From assembly GCA_964411885.1 (NCBI GenBank), contig CAYPMK010000005.1:1-51460 (forward strand): 51,460 bases of DNA, read 5' to 3'. The first letter of the stretch is position 1. Each line of letters opens with the position of its first letter. Under the pieces are notes generated by a model that worked only from the letters and a program-made list of their open reading frames with translations, was not told the origin of the DNA and searched no databases. Origin of the DNA: JAKLHL01 sp964411885. GTDB taxonomy: Bacteria > Bdellovibrionota > JAFGOL01. A program made the position numbers and the translations under genes. This document shows, in pieces, positions 8,710 through 16,026 of this stretch.

Positions 8710-10374
8710 ATGGTTATATTATTCATTATAGTAAGATTGTTGATTTCTACATGCTACTCCTATGATCTTTTAGATCAGGAAAGTATTAGTGTTGATGAGT
8801 CTTATCTTGAGAAGAGAACAGACAAGATAATATCTCGCATGAGCCTTGAACAAAAAATAGGACAGATGATGGTCTATGGTTTTAAAGGTACTAAAGCCAG
8901 CGAGGATGCTCTTCGCCTAATAGACAAGTACAATGTTGGTGGTCTAGTGGTATTTACTCACAACATAGAGGATCAATCACAATTGTCTTCTATGACAAGA
9001 CAACTCCAAAATTATTCTGTTGCTAAGAATAAAGTTCCTGTTTTTATAGCCATAGATCAGGAAGGCGGCAAGGTCATGAGGATAAAGAATTTTGGTACCA
9101 CACTCCCCGGCAACATGAACATTGGAGCTACGAGGTCTTCTGAATTAAGTTTTCTTGCTGGTAAGCTTACGGCCGTTGACTTAGAAATGTTGGGCATAAA
9201 TGTTAATTTTGCACCCGTAATAGACGTTAATACTTCAAAGGATAATGAAGTTATCGGTGTGAGGTCTTTTGGTAGCGATCCTGATATGGTAGCTAAACTT
9301 GGATCTTCTTACATAAGGGGCATACAATCTAGAAGAGTTAGTGCTACAGCAAAACATTTTCCGGGGCATGGTGATACAAGTGGAGACTCTCATTTTGAAA
9401 TGCCTTCTTTGAATAAAAGTTATGATCAAATATTAGCCACAGATCTTAAGCCTTTCCGTTCTGCTATAAGGAGTGGTGTTGATTCAATAATGACTGCTCA
9501 TATAAGTGTACCGAGTTTGGATCCTAGTGGAAAGCCAGCTACACTCTCTAAAAAAATAATAAATGGATTATTAAGAGAGCAAATGAAATATCAGGGGCTT
9601 GTTGTTACTGATGATATGGAAATGCAAGCTATAACAAAAGATGGTGGTATATCAAAAGCTGCCATTAATGCAGTGCTTGCTGGTTGTGACATAATAACAG
9701 TTGTGTGGACAGACAGGGCCAAGGACGAGGCATATACCTCTTTATTAAAAGCAGTTAAGACTGGTTTAATAAGTGAAGAAAGAATAGACCAGTCAGTTAA
9801 GAGAATAATAAAAACTAAACTTAAAAGAGGACTTTTTGAAGAAACACCAGACCCCAAGATAGAGGATGTTAGAAAAATAGTGGGCAACAAGTTACATCAA
9901 CAGATAGCCCAGCTGATCTCTGAAAGATCTATCACTGTAGTTAAGAATTTTAAGAACATAATACCTTTGAGTAATTCTGAAAGGATCGTGGTGGTTAGCC
10001 CATTTGCATATCTTGCTGATGAACTTAATTCAATGGGGCTCAAGAACGATCTGGTAAAAATGCGTTTAAAACTAAAAAGTAGTGAAGTGGTTAATATTGT
10101 CAACAAAGCTGTTTCTAAAGACAAAAATACGTCGGCATATCTTGTTGCTGTACTTGATCAAAGCCAAACAGAAGTAGCCAATATGATAAAGAAGAAAACT
10201 TCTAAGCCTGTTATAGTAGCCTCACTAGATTCACCTTATATGTATTCTGATGTGATATCTGCTGATGCATATTTGTGTGCCTATAGTTTTAGACTACAAG
10301 CATTAAAAGCTTTAGCAGAAGTTTTGGTCGGTAAATTTGAACCTGTTGGTAAATTACCTGTAGAAGTGTTCTAA
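8710..10374 (+). CDS. Beta-N-acetylhexosaminidase NagZ-like (GH3) with C-terminal domain
   Basis: Family GH3 glycosidase that removes GlcNAc from muropeptides. The TIM-barrel motifs are present: AIDQEGGKV, KHFPGHGDTSGDSH (catalytic His-Asp dyad) and VVTDDMEM, in which D301 is the expected nucleophile. At 554 aa it is longer than single-domain NagZ and carries a GH3 C-terminal sandwich domain (~390-554), as in Bacillus-type NagZ. A hydrophobic N terminus (2-17) suggests export, whereas E. coli NagZ is cytoplasmic. It follows the response regulator by 20 nt and ends 7 bp from the convergent tolA/tonB gene. Confidence 0.92.
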   Translation: MVILFIIVRLLISTCYSYDLLDQESISVDESYLEKRTDKIISRMSLEQKIGQMMVYGFKGTKASEDALRLIDKYNVGGLVVFTHNIEDQSQLSSMTRQLQNYSVAKNKVPVFIAIDQEGGKVMRIKNFGTTLPGNMNIGATRSSELSFLAGKLTAVDLEMLGINVNFAPVIDVNTSKDNEVIGVRSFGSDPDMVAKLGSSYIRGIQSRRVSATAKHFPGHGDTSGDSHFEMPSLNKSYDQILATDLKPFRSAIRSGVDSIMTAHISVPSLDPSGKPATLSKKIINGLLREQMKYQGLVVTDDMEMQAITKDGGISKAAINAVLAGCDIITVVWTDRAKDEAYTSLLKAVKTGLISEERIDQSVKRIIKTKLKRGLFEETPDPKIEDVRKIVGNKLHQQIAQLISERSITVVKNFKNIIPLSNSERIVVVSPFAYLADELNSMGLKNDLVKMRLKLKSSEVVNIVNKAVSKDKNTSAYLVAVLDQSQTEVANMIKKKTSKPVIVASLDSPYMYSDVISADAYLCAYSFRLQALKALAEVLVGKFEPVGKLPVEVF

Positions 10375-10381
10375 TAAATTA

Positions 10382-11119
10382 CTAAGGGAAAGATAATACA
10401 ATACCGTTATCGACTAGATCTTTTATAGATGGTGGTGGCGGTGTGAATGGTGCTGCACTCTTTACTGCTTGGAATGCCAATTTATCAAAATCACTATCAC
10501 CAGATGGTTTGCTTAGCTCTATGCTGTTTAATTCTCCGTTACTGCCAATCCTTATTGTTATTTGAGCGTTCAGGCCCTCTGATCTCATCCATGTTGGGAT
10601 GTTCCAGTATGATCTTATTAGTTCTTTTATAGTTGTAAAATAAGGACTGCCAACCACTTCTCCTGATCCAGTTCCTTGGCCACTACCATCTCCATTACCT
10701 GTTCCGCTACCCATACCTTTTCCAGAACTTGTTACAGAATTGTTGTTTTGTTTTAAACCTTTTATTATCTTTATCCTTTTTAGATAATTCTCTTTGTCGT
10801 CTATAGATTTTTTTAATTCTTGCACTAGTTTTGTTTTATCTTTTACTATTTTGGTGTTGTCTCGTAATACCATTTCATCTTTTTCTGCGGTTTCTTCTTT
10901 TTGGATGTTATCTTGTGATAAAGTAGCTAGATCTTTTTTTAATATGTTAGGGAGCCCGACTACGTCCACATTTATACTTGAGGCAGCTCCACCACTTGGC
11001 GTCATTAAAAGAGGTTTAAGGAACCTTGTTCTGTTAATGAACAAGATAAAAAAGATCAAAGTTACGTGAACAGATACTGATATTAATAACCATCGTCGAT
11101 ATGTGTAGAAAAGTTCCAT
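10382..11119 (-). CDS. TolA/TonB-family energy-transducing protein
   Basis: Couples the proton-driven TolQ-TolR motor to the outer membrane. A single N-terminal membrane segment lies at about 10-28, followed by a charged helix-prone region (60-125), a Gly/Ser linker (133-157) and a TonB/TolA C-terminal domain (~158-245) with YWNIP, ITIRIGSNGEL and SAAPFTPPP. It is the third gene after tolQ and tolR, with a 3-nt gap. TolB and Pal are not encoded here, so whether it serves a Tol-Pal or a TonB-ExbBD system is open. Confidence 0.88.
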   Translation of the reverse strand: MELFYTYRRWLLISVSVHVTLIFFILFINRTRFLKPLLMTPSGGAASSINVDVVGLPNILKKDLATLSQDNIQKEETAEKDEMVLRDNTKIVKDKTKLVQELKKSIDDKENYLKRIKIIKGLKQNNNSVTSSGKGMGSGTGNGDGSGQGTGSGEVVGSPYFTTIKELIRSYWNIPTWMRSEGLNAQITIRIGSNGELNSIELSKPSGDSDFDKLAFQAVKSAAPFTPPPPSIKDLVDNGIVLSFP

Positions 11120-11122
11120 CTT

Positions 11123-11533
11123 CTATTGATTTTCTGGTGGAACTGTTACCAGTCCTATTTTTTCCACTCCACCTTCTTTTATCTTACTTATTATTTTTGC
11201 TACAAAACCATAAGGTAGTTTAGAATCTGCTTTTATAAATATGTTTTTATCTTTTCTATTCTTGAACATAAGTTCTATTCGTTTATTTAAACTTTGTTCA
11301 GAAACTTCTTGAGAATTAATTAACACAGATTGATTGTCTCTTAGCGAAATTACAACTGGTTCTTCTTGCTTGTCTAAGGCTCCTCCTTTTGCTACAGGAA
11401 GATTAAGCTTTATCCCTTGCTCCAACATGGGAGCTGTTACCATGAATATTATAAGTAGCACCAATACAACGTCCACGAATGGAGTCATGTTGATGTCATT
11501 GAACGTTTTCTTGGATGTCCTTTTTAGTTCCAT
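11123..11533 (-). CDS. tolR: TolR/ExbD biopolymer transport protein
   Basis: Proton-channel partner of TolQ/ExbB. The 136-aa protein has the family signature DINMTPFVDVVLVLLIIFM, where the Asp at residue 21 in the membrane segment is the essential proton-carrying residue. The periplasmic remainder has the usual ExbD fold pattern (IFIKADSKLPYGFVAKII). Its start lies 38 nt inside the end of tolQ, implying translational coupling. The Shine-Dalgarno is weak. Confidence 0.92.
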   Translation of the reverse strand: MELKRTSKKTFNDINMTPFVDVVLVLLIIFMVTAPMLEQGIKLNLPVAKGGALDKQEEPVVISLRDNQSVLINSQEVSEQSLNKRIELMFKNRKDKNIFIKADSKLPYGFVAKIISKIKEGGVEKIGLVTVPPENQ

Positions 11534-12224
11534 TAGATCTTTTATCCCCTTTTACTTTTTGAGGCTGTTGGTTTTGTATGTAAGATCTGTATGTCATATT
11601 TATAAATTCATTTATAAAGCTGTTAGACCTTTGTTCTATTTTCTCTATTTTACTGGTTATGTGGTTATAAAAAATAACAGCAGGTATAGCTGTAAGAAGT
11701 CCTATCGCTGTAGCAATTAATGCTTCTGCTATACCGGGAGCAACAGCACTAAGCGTGTTGTTGTGTTGTAGAGCTAATCCTCTGAAAGAGTTTATGATCC
11801 CCCATACAGTACCCAATAGTCCTATGAATGGAGTAGAAGATCCAACTGTAGCCAAGAACGATATTTTCATGCTCAGTGCATTAACTATGTTGTCTCTTTT
11901 TGCTATCATGGCCCTTTCTACGTTATCTATCCCGTCTTTTTCAAGGCTTGCCTTTGTTGTTAGTTCTTTTATTTCTGTGTATCCTGCAGAATATAAAAGA
12001 CCAAGGTATGCATCATTATACCTTGTAGCTTCTATGTAGATGTCCTCCATGTTCCTTGAGGTCCTAAATTTTGAGTAAAAGAGCTCTGATTCTTTTTGTG
12101 TCTTTTTTAAGAATGAGAATTTAGAGAAAAAGACAGCCCAAGAGATAACAGAGAAAACTAGCATCAATAGCAAGACCAATTTAATGAAAAGATCCGCTTT
12201 AAGTATTAAAGTTGTTACATCCAT
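11496..12224 (-). CDS. tolQ: TolQ/ExbB proton channel protein
   Basis: A 242-aa inner-membrane protein with three membrane segments: ~11-34, ~125-150 and ~165-190. The MotA/TolQ/ExbB core is clear: FLATVGSSTPFIGLLGTVWGI and APGIAEALIATAIGLL. It forms the pentameric channel around TolR and drives TolA/TonB. It leads a three-gene minus-strand operon. The final 38 nt overlap tolR in another frame. It is divergent from the adenosine deaminase gene across about 100 bp. Confidence 0.93.
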   Translation of the reverse strand: MDVTTLILKADLFIKLVLLLMLVFSVISWAVFFSKFSFLKKTQKESELFYSKFRTSRNMEDIYIEATRYNDAYLGLLYSAGYTEIKELTTKASLEKDGIDNVERAMIAKRDNIVNALSMKISFLATVGSSTPFIGLLGTVWGIINSFRGLALQHNNTLSAVAPGIAEALIATAIGLLTAIPAVIFYNHITSKIEKIEQRSNSFINEFINMTYRSYIQNQQPQKVKGDKRSNGTKKDIQENVQ

Positions 12225-12243
12225 AATAATAGCTTTTTCCCAT

Positions 12244-12255
12244 GCAAAGCTTTGC
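12244..12255. repeat. Perfect 12-bp palindrome in the tolQ/adenosine deaminase intergenic region
   Basis: GCAAAGCTTTGC is an exact inverted repeat about 20 bp upstream of the tolQ start and about 70 bp before the deaminase start. Its position between two divergent genes would suit an operator, but no regulator is recognised and chance cannot be excluded. No clear sigma-70 promoter is visible beside it. Confidence 0.35.
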
Positions 12256-12323
12256 TTGTCAAAAGAAATAGGACACTAAAAACTTGTCTTCCATATATCG
12301 TTAAAAAGCTCTATTATATTTAT

Positions 12324-13550
12324 ATGAATAAAAATAAATTAAAAGAGTTCATTAAAGAGATACCAAAGAGTGACATTCATGTTCATCTTGATGGATCTTT
12401 AAGGGTCCCTACACTTATAGAGTTGGCAAAAGATACCAAACTTAAATTACCGAGTTATACAGAAGAAGGACTTTACGAAAAGGTATTTAAGGATAACTAC
12501 AAAGACCTACCAGATTACCTTCAGGGTTTTGGATATTCTATAGCTGTAATGCAAACACCAGAGAACATTGAAAGGATAGCTTATGAATTCGTGCAGGATA
12601 ATATCAAAGAGGGTGTGTATTATGTAGAAGTCCGTTTTGCTCCACAATTCCATATAAATGAAAAAATGGAAATGGACGATGTCATAGGAGCTGTTAGCAG
12701 AGGAATGGATAAAGCTAAAAAAGAACATAATTCCAGCAGCTCAGTAAAAGCTGGAAAATTACCTGCTTTTGAATATGGGATAATCGCTTGTGCGATGAGG
12801 GCAATACCAGCAGGTGTTTCTAGTTATTTCGATAAATTTACAGAGGTACATAAACATTCTTCTCACACAAGGATAAGCGCTCTTGCAAGTTATGAGTTGG
12901 TGCTTTCTATGATAAAAGCTAGAGACAAAGGTTACCCCGTCGTAGGTTTTGACCTAGCTGGAGCAGAAGCAGGTCATCCTGCAGTAGAACACAGAGAAGC
13001 CTATGCTCTTGCACACAGGAATTTCTTTAAAAAAACAGTTCATGCCGGAGAAGCTTTTGGGGCTGAAAGTATTTTTCAGGCCATAACAGAGCTTTATGCT
13101 GATAGGATAGGTCATGGTTACTATTTATTCTCAGAAGAGATGATAAAGAGTAAGCAAATAAAGGATAAAAAAGATTTTATAAATAGGCTGGTACAATATA
13201 TTGCTGACAGGAGAATAACGATAGAGGTTTGTTTAACTAGCAATATGCAAACAAATCCTAGCATTGGTAAACTAGAGAACCATAGTTTTAGGAAGATGCT
13301 GGACAATAAACTTAGTGTTTCGTTATGTACTGACAACAGGACCGTTTCAAAGACGAGTGTTTCAAAAGAGCTAGAGCTTGCAGTAGAACATTTTGATCTT
13401 AGTTATAGACAATTAAAGAACTGTGTAATTTATGGTCTAAAAAGGAGTTTTTACCCCGGAACTTATCAACAAAAAAGGGATTATGTTAGAAGTATAATAG
13501 ATTGTTATGAGGCTGTAGAGGCAAAACATAAAGGTCTTCTTAGAGAGTAA
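12324..13550 (+). CDS. Adenosine deaminase family protein
   Basis: Zinc amidohydrolase, most likely converting adenosine to inosine in purine salvage; aminodeoxyfutalosine deaminase is an alternative. Zinc ligands are seen in DIHVHLDG (H19, H21), VHAGE (H240, catalytic E243), RIGHG (H264) and CTDNR (D337). The residue after D337 is Asn338; in E. coli and mouse enzymes it is a second Asp that contacts purine N7. The ATG at 12324 gives 408 aa, the right N terminus for the family; a longer frame from 12252 adds 24 residues of no recognisable type. It ends 6 bp from convergent speE. Confidence 0.88.
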   Translation: MNKNKLKEFIKEIPKSDIHVHLDGSLRVPTLIELAKDTKLKLPSYTEEGLYEKVFKDNYKDLPDYLQGFGYSIAVMQTPENIERIAYEFVQDNIKEGVYYVEVRFAPQFHINEKMEMDDVIGAVSRGMDKAKKEHNSSSSVKAGKLPAFEYGIIACAMRAIPAGVSSYFDKFTEVHKHSSHTRISALASYELVLSMIKARDKGYPVVGFDLAGAEAGHPAVEHREAYALAHRNFFKKTVHAGEAFGAESIFQAITELYADRIGHGYYLFSEEMIKSKQIKDKKDFINRLVQYIADRRITIEVCLTSNMQTNPSIGKLENHSFRKMLDNKLSVSLCTDNRTVSKTSVSKELELAVEHFDLSYRQLKNCVIYGLKRSFYPGTYQQKRDYVRSIIDCYEAVEAKHKGLLRE

Positions 13551-13556
13551 ATTTGT

Positions 13557-14402
13557 TTAGAGCTCTAGGTTATTAAGTACAAACCTTGGTATATTATATG
13601 TTGCCTTGCTTAATTCTTTAGTTAGATATTTTGTGTTTGTTGGTATTTGGCCAGCTTTTTCTTTAAGAACATCTTGCTCAACTTTGGCCGCGTGAAAGAA
13701 TAACCACAGGGATGTTGGATATGTTGGTATAACACCCATATATGGTTTTACCCATTTGAACACTTTTCTTAATGTTTGATACATTAATTTTTGGCTTTCC
13801 TGATGTATGAATGGAGCAAGACCTTGTGCAGATAGTTGTCCGTTATCTTTTAGTACTCTGTAGCACTCAGCGTAGAATTTTTCCTGATATAAGGTTATTC
13901 CTGGTCCAAAAGGTTCTGTCGAATCTATTAAGACTAGATCAAAGGATTTACTTTCTTGTTTTGAAACAAAAGCTGCCCCGTCCCCTATTTGTATTTTAAC
14001 TCTTGGGTCATCAAAACCACAGGCGATAGAGGGGATATATTTTCTTGAAGCCTCTATTACCATATCATCTATTTCTGCTACGATTATTTCTTTCATAGAA
14101 CTATACTTGCAAAGTTCTCTTGCTATACCACCATCCCCACCGCCTATTATTAGTGCTCTTTCTGGGGCTTTTATCATAGAAGCTGGTATGTGAGAGAGTA
14201 GTTCGTGATATATGAATTCATCTTTTTCTGTGGTCATCATTAGTTTATCAAGGAACAAAGCCCTGCCATAAACTGGGTTCTCTATTATGTCTACTTGTTG
14301 GTATTTAGATTTTTCAGAGAATAAAGTGTTGCTTACTGAGTACCCATAAGAAAGATGAGCGTCCTTGCCTTCTGCAGGGAACATCTCATACAGCCATTTC
14401 AT
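13557..14402 (-). CDS. speE: Spermidine synthase (polyamine aminopropyltransferase)
   Basis: Transfers aminopropyl from decarboxylated SAM to putrescine. Rossmann-fold motifs are present: ALIIGGGDGGIAREL (SAM binding), IVAEIDD and the gate/active-site segment LIDSTEPFGPG. The ATG at 14402 is preferred because AGAGG lies 7 nt upstream and the protein then starts with MKWLYEMFPAEGK, like family members; an upstream ATG at 14432 would add 10 residues. It overlaps the end of speD by 17 nt, and the two form a complete spermidine module. Confidence 0.95.
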   Translation of the reverse strand: MKWLYEMFPAEGKDAHLSYGYSVSNTLFSEKSKYQQVDIIENPVYGRALFLDKLMMTTEKDEFIYHELLSHIPASMIKAPERALIIGGGDGGIARELCKYSSMKEIIVAEIDDMVIEASRKYIPSIACGFDDPRVKIQIGDGAAFVSKQESKSFDLVLIDSTEPFGPGITLYQEKFYAECYRVLKDNGQLSAQGLAPFIHQESQKLMYQTLRKVFKWVKPYMGVIPTYPTSLWLFFHAAKVEQDVLKEKAGQIPTNTKYLTKELSKATYNIPRFVLNNLEL

Positions 14403-14799
14403 TACAAACCTCTGGTCTATTACGAACTTCATAACATCTTTGCATTTCCATGTTGCCTCTTCTTAGTTCTGCTATTTGCATTTCTTTTGCTCCAAGCATT
14501 TTTGAAAGATGTTCGACTGCAAGGTGTATCATTGGTTCATCTGAGCATGAAAAATAATCTATTGAAGCCAGACCATGTTCTGGCCATGTATGTATGCTAA
14601 TGTGGCTTTCTGCTATTACTATGACTCCACTAACTCCCCAAGGATCAAATTGTTTAAAGAACTTACCAACTATAGTTGCTTTTGATTTTTTTGCAGCTTG
14701 ATGCATAGCGTCTGATATAAAATCAACTTTCTTGAGAAGTTCTGGATCACATCCATGCATATCTACTAACACATGTTTACCAACATTATTTTTGATCAA
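14386..14799 (-). CDS. speD: S-adenosylmethionine decarboxylase proenzyme
   Basis: Self-cleaving pyruvoyl enzyme that supplies decarboxylated SAM to SpeE. In 137 aa it has the bacterial class 1 signature AESHISIHTWPE, where S65 becomes the pyruvoyl group and cleavage occurs between E64 and S65, plus H70 and the catalytic Cys C85 in DYFSCSD. The start codon is TTG, supported by AAGGAG (14810-14815) 10 nt upstream and by the lack of any ATG before the conserved core. It is co-transcribed with speE. Confidence 0.95.
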   Translation of the reverse strand: MIKNNVGKHVLVDMHGCDPELLKKVDFISDAMHQAAKKSKATIVGKFFKQFDPWGVSGVIVIAESHISIHTWPEHGLASIDYFSCSDEPMIHLAVEHLSKMLGAKEMQIAELRRGNMEMQRCYEVRNRPEVCNEMAV

Positions 14800-15110
14800 T
14801 TCTTTTTATCTCCTTAGTTCTTTTTTTTGAAAGCTCTTTATAAAGTATAAACCAGTTTTAATGCAACTAAAAAATAAAAACTTAATGTTTTTTAATAAAT
14901 TTTAATTAAATTTACTACAGCGACTAATAAAAACACTTATAATCATAAAATGATTTTTTTGATATGTCAAAAAAGCTTAAACTTGTCTTGATTTGTCGAC
15001 GTAGATCTTGTTCTTTGCGCAAAACCATTACTTGACAAAAGGGCCTTGTTGTGCTACATTACACTAGTTAATTTTGGCCTAAAATGCATATCTATGTATA
15101 AGGAGTTTTT
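14800..15110. other. AT-rich intergenic region between divergent speD and the 66-aa orphan
   Basis: No coding potential is seen in these 311 bases. They hold the speD Shine-Dalgarno (14810-14815), a strong + strand promoter (separate entry), and a weak A/T hairpin AATCAT/ATGATT (14941-14955) followed by T's. On the speD side several A/T-rich hexamers resemble -10 boxes, but none has a convincing -35. Confidence 0.6.
15032..15060 (+). promoter_or_regulatory. Sigma-70 promoter for the 66-aa orphan gene
   Basis: TTGACA (15032-15037), a 17-nt spacer, then TACATT (15055-15060). The -35 is consensus and the -10 matches at four of six positions including first T, A and last T. Predicted transcription start is near 15067, leaving a leader of about 44 nt with AAGGAG before the ATG at 15111. 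Confidence 0.75.
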
Positions 15111-15311
15111 ATGGATATTAATGTAGTAAGAGAAAAAAGCACTAATCTGTTCAATCCAAAGAACTACAGAAATAGCCCTCTTATTAGGGAATTCTATAGG
15201 TTTATAGCCAAGAACAATCTTAGGGGAGAAGCTTTTAAGTTGTTCGAGAATACCAATAACAAGAACACCAAAAATAAGACCAGCTATCTTTCAAATATAA
15301 CTATTAACTAG
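15111..15311 (+). CDS. Small hypothetical protein (66 aa)
   Basis: No family is recognised. The frame is supported by a consensus promoter and AAGGAG (15100-15105) 5 nt before the ATG. The protein is soluble, basic and Asn-rich, beginning MDINVVREKST; a middle part (RNSPLIREFYRFIAKNN) looks helical and the C-terminal 20 residues are low complexity (N, K, T). There is no signal peptide or membrane segment. It stands alone, divergent from speD, and its last 8 nt overlap the end of the convergent FHA-GGDEF gene. It could be a small regulator. Confidence 0.65.
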   Translation: MDINVVREKSTNLFNPKNYRNSPLIREFYRFIAKNNLRGEAFKLFENTNNKNTKNKTSYLSNITIN

Positions 15312-16023
15312 AACAAACCTTGTTTCTTCCACTTTGTTTTGCTTTATAAAGGGCTTTGTCTGCCATATCTATAAGTGTTTTAGATGTATCTGTGGTTTTG
15401 CCGACTTCTGCTGCTCCTCCACTTATGGTTATATTTAGTTTATTGCCTTCAAATACAAAGTTATTACCTATTACAGCTTTTCTTATTCTTTCTGCAACAT
15501 CTAATGCTGTACGAACCGTTGCTTCACTCATAATGACACAGAATTCCTCTCCACCGTAACGCCCAAGGATGTCTGATGCNNNNNNNNNNNNNNNNNNNNN
15601 NNNNNNNNNNNNNNNNNNNNNNNNNNNNNNNNNNNNNNNNNNNNNNNNNNNNNNNNNNNNNNNNNNNNNNNNNNNNNNNCCAAATCTTATTAGATCTCCG
15701 GGATTTGCTGTTTTATTCTTAATTTGTTTATCATTTATGAAGGTGCCATTAGTGCTGTTGAGGTCTATTACTTGTAAAGATTCTCCGTCGAATATTAACT
15801 CTGCATGTCTTCTGCTAACGCTTTCTTCTTGAATGGTTACGTCAAGTCCGGGGTCTCTTCCTACAAGAGTTGTTCCTTTATTTATGGGATATTTTCTTCC
15901 AATGAAAGTACCATTTAGTTGTCTTAAAGAGGCTTTGTCTTTTTTTGCACTTTCAAGTTTCATCTTAAAAGTTTCGCTATTTATTACGTTGGTCTTGTCC
16001 CTTGATCTTTTATCTTGGCTCAT
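15304..16023 (-). CDS. FHA-GGDEF diguanylate cyclase, interrupted by an assembly gap
   Basis: The N-terminal part (about residues 35-114) is an FHA domain binding phosphothreonine: LVGRDPGLDV, SVSRRHAEL, DLNSTNGTFI. The C-terminal part is the second half of a GGDEF domain with the catalytic loop GRYGGEEF and ADKALYKAKQSGRN. Such proteins make c-di-GMP under control of phosphopeptide binding. A 100-N run (15580-15679) removes the end of FHA and the first half of GGDEF. A-S-D directly follows the gap at the spacing of the RxxD inhibitory site, so its Arg cannot be checked. The stop overlaps the convergent 66-aa gene. Confidence 0.88.
   Translation of the reverse strand: MSQDKRSRDKTNVINSETFKMKLESAKKDKASLRQLNGTFIGRKYPINKGTTLVGRDPGLDVTIQEESVSRRHAELIFDGESLQVIDLNSTNGTFINDKQIKNKTANPGDLIRFXXXXXXXXXXXXXXXXXXXXXXXXXXXXXXXXXXASDILGRYGGEEFCVIMSEATVRTALDVAERIRKAVIGNNFVFEGNKLNITISGGAAEVGKTTDTSKTLIDMADKALYKAKQSGRNKVCSS
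15580..15679. other. Assembly gap (100 N)
   Basis: Exactly 100 N, the usual placeholder for a scaffold gap of unknown size. It falls inside the FHA-GGDEF gene, whose two flanks belong to one protein. The part of a GGDEF domain that is missing would normally need well over 33 codons, so the real gap is probably larger than 100 bp. Confidence 0.95.
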
Positions 16024-16026
16024 AGT

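Noticed and set aside
11334..11720. 128-aa + strand frame across tolR/tolQ
   Set aside because: It is antisense to two clearly conserved genes and matches nothing.
14941..14960. A/T hairpin with T-run as a terminator
   Set aside because: The 6-bp stem has a single G:C pair, too weak for an intrinsic terminator, and no gene ends next to it.
15074..15090. TTGGCC...TGC as a second sigma-54 promoter
   Set aside because: GG and GC are separated by 8 nt, whereas sigma-54 needs 10; a sigma-70 promoter explains the gene.
15304..16023. FHA-GGDEF gene as a pseudogene
   Set aside because: The break is an N run of assembly origin; both flanks are intact and in frame.
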